In this document: in pieces, positions 23,170 to 34,138 of the stretch
How positions within the stretch are numbered: the first letter of the stretch is position 1
Layout: every line of letters begins with the position of its first letter
DNA from: Schistocerca nitens
Taxonomy: Eukaryota > Arthropoda > Insecta > Orthoptera > Acrididae
Assembly (NCBI RefSeq): GCF_023898315.1
Contig: NC_064614.1
Coordinates: forward strand, 382,353,348-382,417,347
Length of the DNA stretch: 64,000 nucleotides
Reading direction: 5' to 3'
Made by a program: the position numbers and the translations under genes
The notes under the pieces: model-generated
The model's input: only the letters and a program-made list of their open reading frames with translations
The model's database searches: none
What the model was told of the DNA's origin: nothing

Positions 23170-23930
23170 CTTTCTGGCCAACAGGTCGGAGAGTCAACTC
23201 CTTCGCTTGAAACCCATATTGATGACATTGTTTGTGAAGACAAACATGTTTTAGTTGAACATACAGCAAAACCAGTTGCAATAAGTGTTGGCAAAGTTCA
23301 TAAAATTTTCAGCCACCAACTCTAGTACAGCAAAACATATGCAACAAGGGTCCCAAAAGAGTTAACACCACAACACAAGAAACAAAGTGTGTGCTGACTT
23401 GAAAGAACACTGTGAAGGTGAAGGTAACCCTTTTCTAAACAAAACTTTAATGTGTGACAAAATGTGGATTTTCCATTTTGAATCAGAGTTCAAAAGAAAA
23501 ATCATGGAATGAAAGCAGGCCTGCTCACCTGTCAGAAGAAAATTCAGAATGCAAGTATCAGTGTGAAATCTCATCTTCACCACCTTTTAGGATGCACAGA
23601 TTATTGTCTTTTATGATTGTTTGAAACATCGGAATATAATAAACATGCTGATGAACAAAGTAAAGTCAGCAATGACAGAAAAATGTCAAGATTTTCAAAG
23701 AAAAGGCATGATATTGGTACATGACCACCTAAGAAACCATTGAAAAATGTGTTACAGATTTTACCTCATGCTCCCTACAGTCCATGCTTGGCTCTCAAGG
23801 ATTTTCATTTCACTAGTCTACTCAAGGAAAAAATTCAGCAACAATGAAGAGGACAAAGAATTTGTGGTAAAGTGGCTCAAAGAACAAGACAAACACTTCT
23901 TTACATCAGGTATGAAACACTAATTCATTT
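23170..23930 (+). mobile_element. Decayed mariner-like transposase
   Basis: The + strand translation, with frequent stops, follows the mariner transposase order. A segment near 23380-23430 (VCADLKEHCEGEGNPFLN) is followed by the first catalytic region (CDKMWIFHFESEFKRK, about 23455-23500, where GDETWVHHYEPESK-like text is usual). Then comes an FYDCLKH segment near 23605 and the region of the second catalytic residue (MILVHDHLRKP, about 23710-23740). The end has HAPYSPCLALKDFHF (about 23768-23812). Catalytic Asp codons are partly lost. No terminal repeats were identified. Confidence 0.7.
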
Positions 23931-24059
23931 TTGGGACAAGTGTGTCAATATTAGTTAGGATTACATTGACAAGTTGTAAAACTCCTATTTTTCAAAAAAG
24001 TCTTTTTTTTCTTTGGCAGTTTGTCTCTTTAGTTACTGACTGTCCGTCATACAAGATTA

Positions 24060-26410
24060 TAAGCCAAGTAGCTCCAGAGATGATGAGGAGATAGAAAGAA
24101 TGTAGCATGAGTTGAATGAAATAATTTAGAAAGTCCAGAGAGATTAAAATTTAATTCTGATGGGAATCTGGAATTGGATTGTGACGCAAGGAAGAGAAGG
24201 AAAAATACCAGGAGAATAAGTACAGGGGAAATGGAATGAAAGAGAAAGTTGTCCGGCAGTAGTCTTCACAAAGCATAATTGTTCACTGCTGATACTTGTG
24301 TTAAGAAATTGCGAAAAAGACTGTATTCATGGAAAAGACCTAGAGACACAGGAATGTCTGAAATAGATTACTAATGGTAAGACAGAGATTTCAATACTAG
24401 ATTGTAAACTGCAAAACATTTCTACATGTACATGTGAACTCTTACCGTAATGTATTGATTATCGGCTGGTGATTATAACTGAAGAAATTGCAGAAGAGCG
24501 GAAAATTAAACATATGAGACCTAATTAAATTGAAAGAACCATGAATTTTTCAGAGTTTCTAAGGGAGCTTTAGGTAATAATTGACCAAAACAAATTTGAG
24601 GAATGCGAAAGAAAACAAATAGCTAGTACTGAAGGAAGGCATGTTGCAGGCAGGAGAGGATCAAATATGGAAAAGGACAAAATCCAGTGGAAATCTTTTG
24701 GTAGTGTATGAAGTATTGAATCTAATTGACAAAAGGAGAAAATATAAAAATGCAGCAACTGAAAGTGGCAAAAAAGGAACACAGATGTGTAAACATTGAA
24801 TTGAAATTAAGTACAAAATGGCAAAGCAGGAACAACTATGCAAGAAATGCAAGTTTGTAAAGGTATGCATAAATAGGGGACAGGTAGATGCAATGTACAG
24901 GAAAATTAAAGAAACCTTTGGAGAAAGAGAAAGAGCTGTACAAATACAAAGAGCTCGGATTTCAAGCTAGTAGTAAGCAAATGTGGGAAAACTGGAAGTC
25001 AAGAGGGATATATAGAATGGGTACACAAGGGAAGTGAGCTTTCAGATAGCAATATAGAAAGGGAAAAAAAGTAGATGAAGGCAATATTGGAGACATAAAA
25101 CTGCAAGAAGAATTTGATAGAGCACTAAAAGACCTACATTTAAACAAGACCCCTGGAGTGGACAACATTCCATCAAAAGTACTGATATTCTTGAGAGAAG
25201 CTGCCTTGACAAAACTGTTCCACCTGGTATGCAAGATGAATGAGAAGAATGTAATAATTCCAATTCCAAAGAAGACATGTCTTGACAGGTGTGAATGCTA
25301 CTGTATCACCAACACTAAAAGAATTATCTACAGAAGATTGAAAAACTTGTAGAATAACACCTTGGGGAAGATCTGATTGAGTCTCAGGGACGTGTGAACA
25401 TGTTAGACAATATTGACCCTATGACTTATCTTAGAAGACAGACTGTAAAAAATCAAAAGCATGTTTATAGCATTAGTAGATCTGGAGAAGCATTTTGACA
25501 ATGTTGACAGAAATATGTTCTTTGAAACCCTGAATGAACAGGGATAAAATACATGGAGCGGAAGGTTATCTACAAATTGTACTAAGTCCAGACTGCAGTC
25601 ATAAGAATGAGATGACATGTAAGGGAACAGTAGTCACCTATCCCCTATGTTCTTCACTCTGCACATTGAACCAGTAGTAAAATAAATCAAGGAGAAATTT
25701 TGAGAGGGAATTAAAGTTAAGGGAGAACAAGTAAAAACTATGAGGTTTGCCAATAACACTGCACTTCTGTCAGAGCCAGATAAGGACTTGAAAGTGCAGC
25801 TGAATGGAAGGGATACCATCCTGAATGTAGGATGTAAGTTGAACATCAACAAAATTAAAACTATAGTAATGGAACTTAGTTGAATTAAATATGGTGATGG
25901 AAAAAATTAAATTATGAAAGTGAGACATGGTTGAAAAGCAGTGCAGAGAAAAATACAAAAGGACCTTTAAAAATGTGGCACTACACAAGAATGCCGAAGA
26001 TTTTATGGGCATATTGAATAACTAATCAGGAAGTACTGAATCCAATAAGGAAAAAAAAATTTATGGCACACTTTGATTAAAACAAGGAACTGATTGACAA
26101 CACATCCCGAGGTATGAAAGAATCAATAACATAGCAAAAGAGGGAAGTGATAGGGTAAAAATTATAGAGTGAGACCAGTGGATGAGTACAGTACATGTAG
26201 GTTCAAATGGATCTATGTTTCTGTAGTTATTCAGAGATGAAGAGGCTTATATAGGACAGAATAGCATGGAGAGCTTCATCAAACTATCTCCAGACCAAAG
26301 ACTTCAATGAAAACAATATGTTCACAAATATCTGTTCAGGAGGTGATTTAGAATTCTCAACCATAGCATCAAACAAGTTCTGGGATAAGTTTCCCTAAGT
26401 TGTGGGACAA
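24060..26410 (+). mobile_element. Endonuclease/reverse-transcriptase LINE relic
   Basis: The + strand carries remains of an AP-type endonuclease near 24090-24560 (EEIERM, LMGIWNWIV, GREGKIPGE, then LRNCEKDCIHGKD). RT remains are near 25080-25870: LQEEFDRALKDLHLNKTPGV and DNIPSKVL at 25105-25180, VDLEKHFDNVDRNMFFETL at 25475-25535, and MRFANNTALLSEPDKDLKVQ at 25741-25800, where FANN replaces FADD. The order fits the RTE/Jockey-like insect endonuclease-RT families. It is heavily mutated and lies just upstream of the last channel exon, in sense with it. Confidence 0.72.
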
Positions 26411-26961
26411 ATGCTCCTTCCACATTGTTAATATTTTGTGTTCTGTCATCCTCGATTGAGTGTAATATTGTGTTGGTAATTATTACATTAGAACAAGCTA
26501 ATCACAATCAAATAAAACAACTTTTTCTTGCCATTCATGTTTTGCCTTTATTTATAATTATTGCTTGGGAATTGTGTAATCACAACTGCATAAAACAGTT
26601 TTGTCTGGCCATATTGTCTTTATTTACAGAACAAAATCTACAAAATTTGCCACTGAAGATTCCTTAATACTACTGCCATATTATTCATATCCACCCTCAA
26701 AGGTCTGTGTTAACTGAAAGAAATATAAATGTAAAACTCTATCCGCCCTTTCTGATGGAGAAATGGAGTGAAGCCTAAGAAGAAGGACCCCACTCCACTA
26801 TCTTACATAATGAGCACCAGGATTCTTTGCCTTGATGACCATCTAGACAACACAATCTGTAACATTTCTGTAGAGCTGAATATCTTCTCTTTCAACAGTT
26901 TAGATTAGTTAAAATGCGCAATATTTAACATGTTTTCATATCTATTTTTTTAAATTAATAG
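26411..26961. other. Intron end next to the last channel exon; no other gene
   Basis: AT-rich sequence with no motif recognised. It ends with a T-rich tract and the acceptor used by the terminal exon. Confidence 0.5.
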
Positions 26962-27122
26962 GAGCTTTTGGAGGTATGGCTAGCCTTTTTCTGGGCTGCA
27001 GTGTGTTGAGTGTACTGGAGTTCCTGGATTTCTTTACCCTACGCCTAGCTTTCACCTTCCATAAGCAGTTGCATAAGAAGAGACAGAGGCTCAGACATCC
27101 AAAGATTACTTGGCTGTCCTGA
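26962..27122 (+). CDS. Pickpocket-type DEG/ENaC channel, terminal coding exon (TM2 and C-terminal tail)
   Basis: The terminal coding exon starts after a T-rich tract and AG at 26960-26961, and ends at TGA (27120-27122). After the split Gly codon, 53 codons (including the stop) read AFGGMASLFLGCSVLSVLEF and then LDFFTLRLAF. This is the second transmembrane helix of a DEG/ENaC subunit: FGG cap, FLG-C-S selectivity-filter motif (G/S-x-S), then the E-[FI]-[LV]-[YD]-F-F end of the helix. A basic cytoplasmic tail of roughly 25 residues (HKQLHKKRQRLRHPKITWLS) follows. In these channels three subunits assemble in the plasma membrane as a sodium-permeable pore used in touch, taste or pheromone sensing. 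Phase matches the donor at 5637 exactly, across a 21.3-kb intron. The helix is intact, with no stop or frameshift. Confidence 0.88.
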
Positions 27123-28695
27123 GAACATACATACAGCATTTGGATAGCCCATCTATGGTTTCCCACATCCCAACAACCTGCTGATTATATTCTTGTTACC
27201 TGTGTCAGCTTTTCCTCCTAAACACAATGGCAGTAGGCAAATATTCTAGGTTTCAGTAATTTTTCAGCTATCTAATAGTATTAGTGAACATTACTTGTAT
27301 ATCCATGATATTCATTTAAGATAGTGTCTAAATTACAACATGTAATAGAATTATTTTCCAATGAACAAGTTTTAGAACTTTCACCAACAAATCGAAAACA
27401 GTGTATTATTAGTGTAATCATGGTATATGTTTCAAGCATAAATCTTTGTTCAGATCACAGAGATAAATATAATATTACCGGGACAAATTAAGTGGTACTC
27501 CACAATAGGAGTCATTAGATACTTCTTTAGTCATACAGATGTTCTAGAAGGATTTTATTGTATTTTTGAGCATAAAATACTACAAACTAAGAATGTTTAA
27601 TCTTATAGGCTCTAAACAATAACAAAGTAGATAGTAAAGTGATCATACAAAATATGAAAACAGATAGATCATTAGGCCTGTGTATCTTAAGGCAAGTATT
27701 TGCTGCTGTCTAATGATTACACCATTCCAACTATTTGTTACTTGCTAATTTGTCCAGAGCATATATTAGAATTTTTAACTGACTTATTGCCATGTTATAT
27801 ACATGTAGCTTTGATGAAGTTTGTTCGTATAGAGGAAAGTGTTGTACCTAGAGGATAGTGTAGCTAGGAACACATGATGTTTTTTGGCTACTACTTTGGT
27901 CTAGATTCATATGAAGTAATTTGCACTAGAGACCTCCATAATCAATTTCCATCATTTTCTACAGTTTTGCCATTTTTAGACATGATGTTCTATTTGTGCA
28001 GCATTTGTAAATATTTTGAGTTCTACATATTTAAGTGTTGTGTAATATATTAAAGCTATTTGGAATACATTGTTAATTCTTCAACCTTACAGAACTTTAT
28101 GGTGATTAAAACGCTATATATATTTTAGATGTATGACATAACATGTGAAAAATTAATCTATACTTTGTTGGTCGTGCATAATCTTGTACATTGAAACAGA
28201 AAAGGCTGGGTTACCATGGAACATGTGACACTTGTAAAGTGAACTAAGTTTCATTAGTGTCCTAAAAATTTTGCCTGCCATGAAAGTAGAAAATTTGTGT
28301 TAATTTCTAATAGTTTCTGTTTCAAAATGTATTTAACTAATAACTGCTTTTTTATAACACTTCTGCTTAATTTGAGTTCACTTGCTTGTTATTGATGTGT
28401 AGCAGAGTAACAATGTATTAGAAAGACTATTAAATACAGCACTGACAATATTTTCTTGAATTCAATGCTTTTAAATTTCAGTAGCATATTTATTCCTAGG
28501 TACATGACCACATTGTGACTTGGCATAATTTTTCACATTTGGAAAAACCTTAATTTCCTAGAGTGATAAAAAGTGAATGCCATCATTTAGAAATGGAATA
28601 AGAAACTTCTGTTACAGTGCTGACTAGAGGTGAAAGTGTGAAAAGTGTAGCAAGGTACAGTATTCTCTCCTACTGTATAATTTTTATGAAATGAT
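27123..28695 (+). other. Sequence after the channel stop codon, probably including its 3' UTR
   Basis: AT-rich sequence with no long ORF. ATTAAA variants occur, for example near 28051 and 28095, but I could not identify a convincing AATAAA signal with a downstream GT-rich element. The 3' end of the transcript is therefore not placed. Confidence 0.4.
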
Positions 28696-28697
28696 AA

Positions 28698-29012
28698 TTA
28701 AATGGACACCCTAGCTGCAAACAGGCGTTGATGTTCTTCATTGGGGACATGTTGAAAATGTGTGCCCCGACCGGGACTTGAACCCGGGATCTCCTGCTTA
28801 CATGGCAGACGCTCTATCCATCTGAGCCACCGTGGGCACAGAGGATAGTGCGCCTGCAGGGACTTATCCCTTGCACGCTCCCCGTGAGATCCACATTCCC
28901 AACATGTCCACACCACTACATTCATATTGCGCCTAATAGATGTTTGCCCATCATACTCATTACTCGTGGCAGATTAATCTACCAAGTCCCGTACAAGTTT
29001 GGGCATAGCGTG
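28698..29012 (-). mobile_element. Repeat with a central tRNA-Thr(UGU)-like module
   Basis: On the minus strand, 28839-28762 folds as a tRNA: acceptor GTGCCCA paired to GGGGCAC (6 of 7), an A box (GGTGGCTCAGATGGATAGAG), an anticodon arm with loop CATGTAA (anticodon TGT, Thr), and a T arm with CCCGGGTTCAAGTCCCGG. The module is central: about 170 bp lie before it and 60 bp after it. A second copy with the same flanks is at 58135-58410 (+ strand), which identifies a dispersed repeat instead of an isolated tRNA gene. Ends are approximate. Confidence 0.75.
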
Positions 29013-29529
29013 TGCTAGTTAAGTAAGTAACTCTAAGCAATTGAGCAGAGAGTATTTCAAAAACTGGAGAAGAAACACAAACTACAGACAAAAACTATAA
29101 GTTCAGTTACAGAAACAGAGAACAGAAAGGAAGGAAATAAAATACACAAGCATTTAAAAAATAAATGGAAAGTAAGATTTGAAGTGATTTTACAGCACAT
29201 AAGGTACAGAGAGTAGATTAGGCAACTGCATCCCCATTGTGGTTTTCCAGAGCATATTCAGTACAAATATTAGGTTATATTAGATTTAATGTACTTTTCC
29301 TCCTATGGATCCAGAGTGAGGAGATCCCCAAGTATGTAGAACTTGTCATAAAACTAGAATACACAATATAGATTTACATAGAAGAAAGAAATGCTAATGT
29401 ACCTTGAGTAGTAAATTTACTTGACACAGAAAAGCTTCTTTCCACAAATCAACACAGATTTAGAAAGGATTACTTGTGCAAAACCTAGCTTGCCATTTTC
29501 TCACCTGATATCACTCCTAATGTAAGAAT
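29013..29529. other. No gene recognised
   Basis: AT-rich, with no motif or repeat structure that I can assign. Confidence 0.4.
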
Positions 29530-32500
29530 TCTTTAATTTATTGCTTGAGCAATACATACACACATGTGGAAGGAAAAGTACAATACAATCAGCAATAGAC
29601 AAATGGCTGATAGAGCCTTTTGCTCCAGCCTATATAGTTGATGGTTACAGCAAGGAGTGCAACTGGCAGGCTGTTGCATTAGGAGATTGGGTGGCCTCTA
29701 GTGGCCAAATCAAGAACACTTCATGTGAGAACTCTGCACATGCTAAATCAGTAGTTACAGCAGTCCTCTTACCTTGCGCAAAAAGTGAGCATTGTGCTCA
29801 TATCCATTTCTTCTGCAGTCAACATAGGTTGTCAAGTTACACTCTGCACAGGCAACAGTGTGTAGTGTCAGAAACAGTGCAAGTGCAGACAGCTACAGTG
29901 CTCGGTCCCCTGTGAAAGGCCATGTGGTGGGACAGACAACATCGGCATAACTTCCATAGACATCCAAGTCCAAGGTGAAGGTTGCTACAAAGGCAGCAGA
30001 ACAGGCAGTACTGGCTGTGATGGATGCAAAAGTGGTGGAGGCATTGGCTGCAACAGCATGGAAGCCGAGATCCTGCCATGGTCTCCGACAGTTGAAGGAG
30101 ACACCCACAGCAGAGAAGACAGTTGTGAAAACGTTGGCAATGAAGAAGGTGAGGGCACCAGCTGCATTGTAGGAGTTGGCCAGGCAGACAGAGGATGTCG
30201 GGGGTGGCTTTGGCACACCTGGTGCACAGCCACCCATGTGGGGTTGCAGCTGGTTAACGTGTCATGACGACTTCCCCTGAGCCATGCAGATGATTCAGAG
30301 GCATCAGCCATGTGTTCTCTTGATTTTCACTGGCACCCATTTTTTTCCAGCTACCAAATCCATGACCCCAAACAGCTGTGCCAATGTGGTGTCGCGGAAT
30401 AGTAAAGAGTTTGAAACGTGGAATATTGTCAAAGTTTCGTTTCCTATGCCGAGAGCCAGAGGCAGTAGGTTAGCCAAGAGGTAAGAGGATTGCACATGTA
30501 TTGGAATGTGTCGTCACTCAGGGGCAATGGCCTGGTTACACACAACAGGCGAGGGAGAATTGCTTAGCACGCGGGTTTGTGTTAGAGACTTTCGTAGAGT
30601 GTAAGACAGAGGTATAGCGTCAGCTGTACTGCATTTCATAACTTCGCGTAACTCTGCCGTAACAACACGTAACTCTGTCACAAGAACACCTAAGGGGCGA
30701 GTACGATGGGTAAATCAGCAGTATAAGTGGAACGAATGTGTTCATTACAAACGAGTAAGACGTCAGGACATCGCTCGTGCTTCCTTTAAATACACCAGCT
30801 TTGATAGCAACAAGGCACTCGCAGTTAGACTTCCAGTTAGATGTGTACAGGGACGCTGCGTAGCACTCAGCTCGGTGATCGACATGTTAATCTTTATAAG
30901 GAGATGTTGCAGTAAGGGCGGCCCATCCAGTAGTAGACGTGAGGGGACAGTGCCAGCTCTGGTCCTGTCTGCTGCTGCTCAATCATCAACCCAGGATTAG
31001 CAGACATTGCGGCAGACTCGCTCGCCACCAATGCTGACCACATCAGTGAGCCGTCATCGAGATCGCATGTGCCCTAGGGCCTGTGCATCTGCCATCACAA
31101 CCGGGTGAGCCAACGAAACTGGGGGATTGCAGCCCGTTCCACCTGTCCACCGCGGGCGAGCCACCATGAGGAGCAGGGAAGAAGACGGTGTGGGATAGAG
31201 TACACTCTGCACTATGAGGACGCTTCTCGTGCCGACAGCGTCGGGACTCCAACCTGGAGCCTCCTAGGCGCAGCTGCCTGCTGTCCACCACTGAGCCGGC
31301 CAGCCAGCCGGGCACCGCCAGCCACGCGCGGCCGAAGTAAGGGCATTCCATCACTACGTGACAGCACGCAGTGCTGCACTAGCAAGACTGGTGCGGCCCG
31401 TAGCTGGTGCCATCGCTCCAAGTCCGCGAGGACTCGGGGAAAGTCGCTGATATCACCAAGCTCAACCAGCCTGTGTTACACGGTCCACATTGTATTCGGG
31501 AGGAATAAATGTGTCATGAATTAATAATGTTTCTTTGGCGTTTCTGACGCATCCACAGTCATTTCCTAGCATCCTGACAACTGGAGAGGTCACCGCTCGG
31601 CCTCCAGTCCACCGTAGGCGTCCGGGACCATCGGGGCGCCTACACCAAGCAGAAATGTTGCTGTGCTGGTGCTGATAGCTGATCTGGCATCAGATGCGGG
31701 TGTAACAGAGTTTGGGGCTGATGACTGTGCAGCAACTCTGACAGGCTCTTATCGCCAACAGGGATGAATCTATAAGAAATGAGGAACCAGTTAAGAGCTA
31801 CTTCTAGTGACACATCTGAAATATATTTTTTCATTTGAGTCTAGTACTAGTCATTCTGGTTCCCTGTTCGCCTGAGGATGGAAAGGAGGAGCCATGATGT
31901 GGTGAAAACTACTTTTTTTTTTTTTTTACAAAAGTCTTCAGGGTCCTGAGGTGCGAACTGGTGGGCCATTGTAACTAACACTTACAGAAGACCTCCCATT
32001 GCAAAAATCCAGACAAAGCTGAAATTATTTCTGTTCCAGAAGTAGACAGATAACACACCACATACAGAAACTTATAATAAGCATAAATGACAACAAGCCA
32101 ATAGAAATTTAAAAAAAGATGCAGCAAATGAATTCATTCCCAAGGCTGTTGTGGATCTGGCCGGGGTGACACACACAAGAAGCCACCTGATGGGTGGCAT
32201 GCTGTGGGCAGGCTACTTTCCCATCAATGCCTGGTTGAAAAACATGTTTGCATGCTAACGCTTCTGTGTATGAAACACCCCTGTTGTCCATATGTAATAA
32301 GCACATAATCTCAACCCATAGGGTGGATAGGACTAGAACTGTGGGGGTGTTGTCCTCTGTAGCTAATAGCAGCACTCTGTCCCAAACAGAAAGATGATTT
32401 TGTAATGCAAAATAATCTCTCAAAGGATCAGAAGCATGGCCTGGAGGTTTGTCCAGCCAGCCATGTTGTACAAAATAAACAACTTTACTTAAAACAGGAG

Positions 32501-32900
32501 TCATAGCTGGAATTTTCTTGCTAATAATAGCAAAAACAATCAACAATATTCTGAGCTTCGAAGTCTTAATGAAAGCAAAGTACTGTAGTTCCTCTTTATC
32601 AAACTCTGGATCTGAATCTATCACCAAATGCAATAAGGCGTCAACATTTGCATGTTGCGCCGTAGGTTGAAAATGTATCTCATAATAGTATCATGGCGGG
32701 AAAAGAGCCCACCACTGCAAGCAATATGTGACTTTGTCCAGCAAGGATGCTGAAGAGTTGAAAAGAGACACCAGTGGTTTGTGGCCTGTAATCACTCGAA
32801 ACTTAGACATGTATTGAAACACACAAAAGTTTTTGAGAGCATACACAATCACCAAAGTCTATTTCTCTATCTGAGAATAACATTATAAAATTTTGGATTA
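29530..32900 (-). mobile_element. Gypsy pol relic with LTR remnant, split by an LTR-like insertion
   Basis: Read from the right on the minus strand, RNase H remains come first (32880-32640; FRVITGHKPLVSLF and a trace of NADAL). An open segment (32633-32109) follows, with VYFVQHGWLDKPPGHASDPL and an H2C2-like region. Next is about 270 bp of unrelated sequence with a T run (31911-31927) where the integrase core should be, and then an integrase post-core segment (FLISYRFIPVGDKSLSELL, 31834-31650). After the insertion at 30479-31644 the C-terminal domain resumes (LAQLFGVMDLVAGKKWVPVK, about 30390-30330) with HVNQLQPH and a small-residue-rich tail. LTR remains probably lie at about 29530-29900. 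The same family is seen at 44.1-45.9 kb and 59.5-60.4 kb. Confidence 0.75.
30474..31649 (+). mobile_element. 1166-bp LTR-like insertion with CCAAG target duplication
   Basis: The insertion 30479-31644 is flanked by CCAAG at 30474-30478 and 31645-31649. Removing it rejoins the Gypsy pol frame without a gap (QQHFC to LANLLPL). It is GC-rich in its middle, has a TATA-like TTTATAAGG near 30893 and AATAAA at 31504, and ends GGCGCCTACA. No ORF with retroelement motifs is present. This fits a solo LTR on the + strand. The odd point is the left end: it starts AGGTAAGAGG, and the first TG-type start (TGTATTGG) is 18 bp further in. Confidence 0.6.
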
Positions 32901-33119
32901 CCAAAAATTTTACTGGTTGGAAATTTAGAAAAATATATCTACACTATTATTCTTGTGTTATGTGAATCTGTGAGTGCCATATTAAAAACTATGGCAAATT
33001 ACATGAAATTATTTATGATTAATTATTAGTGAGTTTCTTAACCAGTGCCATATGTCATTTTGTACACAAAAATGAAACTAACAAAAAATACATGATGAAA
33101 ATCAATAAGTTAACAGAGC

Positions 33120-33420
33120 TTGCGTCTCTGACCTCACCCCTCTTGTGTTCCCTTTTGGACCAGGGAAGATTTTTATAACATTCTTTCTCAGTGTTTTGGA
33201 CTGATCCTTGTCTGGAGTTTTACTCCACGGAGCAGAAACATCTTTTTCCACATAAAAATTGTCACAGATTCTAAATCAGATTCAATTTCCTCTATGTCAT
33301 CTGGCAAGCAGTTTTAATTTCACTAAGATTATCATTACTTGTTGAAAGAACTTGTTGTGTTTCCTCATCTGTTAGACCTGCACCACGTTTCCACTTTTGC
33401 ATTGTACAAGAGATTTATCA
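33120..33420 (-). pseudogene. Possible piggyBac-like transposase N-terminal fragment
   Basis: The minus strand gives GAGLTDEETQQVLSTSNDN, then LCGKRCFCSVE, NLPWSKREHKRGEVRDASSV and NLLIFIM, interrupted by stops. The order (acidic N-terminus, WS-x2-P-like step, LPW-K, then an aliphatic NLF-like end) is reminiscent of the region just before the catalytic domain of piggyBac transposases. No catalytic Asp residues and no TTAA-flanked ends were found, so this is a weak call. Confidence 0.3.
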
Positions 33421-34138
33421 AGAGCTAAAGTCATCTTTATGAAATAAAGTTAATTTTAGGAGCATCCTATTGTTATGTTATTAAATTTTGTACAAGAAAT
33501 AATTACTAGAAAGAGCTACGAAGTCGATTTTCAAATAAAACTAGATATAATAATTATAAAACAATAAAATCTATTTACATAACAGGCAGCACGGTACCAA
33601 GCCAAGAGGATGCGCAGCAGCAACAGCACTTGTCTGATAAACAGTAAATTAATTTAGTCTTTGTTTTTTTTTTTCACGTACTTCTGCATAGAAATGAGCT
33701 ATACGTGTGTACTTTACTGTGTAGACTAGTGGTTAGAAAATTAGTCGTAGTTTTTGTTTTTGCGTAGGTTTTCTGAACATGCTTGTATAGGGCGGCCTCC
33801 TGATGTAAATTTGCACGTCGCCAGAAACTCCGTCACGTCATTAAGTTTTAATTTTGTGCTAGTGGACAGCATACAGTTTAGATCATTGCGTTCTAGTTTG
33901 AATATTTATCTCGTGCAGTAACTTTTCGGTAAACTGGATTTATAATAACAGTTATTTGTAAATAAATCAACTTCAATAGAGAAATTTATTTCTGTTTAAT
34001 AGTTTGCTGTCTCAGAGTACAGCGAGAAATTTACACAGCAACTTTCAGTGAACATTATTCTCTTTGACATATTTTGTATACATTTCAAACTCAGTGGCGC
34101 CAGTTGAGACCTTATATCTATTTTATACACAGGACGCT

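Larger units (their letters stand above)
5637..26961 (+). other. 21.3-kb intron of the channel gene, packed with transposons
   Basis: The intron runs from the donor GTAAGT at 5637 to the acceptor AATAG at 26961. It contains a stack of nested elements (6.3-15.3 kb), a foldback MITE, a SINE, a Gypsy pol relic, a mariner relic and an endonuclease/RT LINE relic, each listed separately. Phase (1+2) and the continuity of the pre-TM2 and TM2 peptides show that no coding exon is missing in between. Confidence 0.75.

Noticed and set aside
28762-28839. Stand-alone tRNA-Thr gene (minus strand)
   Set aside because: The flanks on both sides recur at 58.1 kb, so the cloverleaf is a module of a dispersed repeat.
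29893-30237. Small Ala/Thr/Val-rich membrane protein gene (minus strand)
   Set aside because: It continues in frame from the integrase C-terminal domain and the HVNQLQPH motif of the Gypsy relic, so it is a pol tail.
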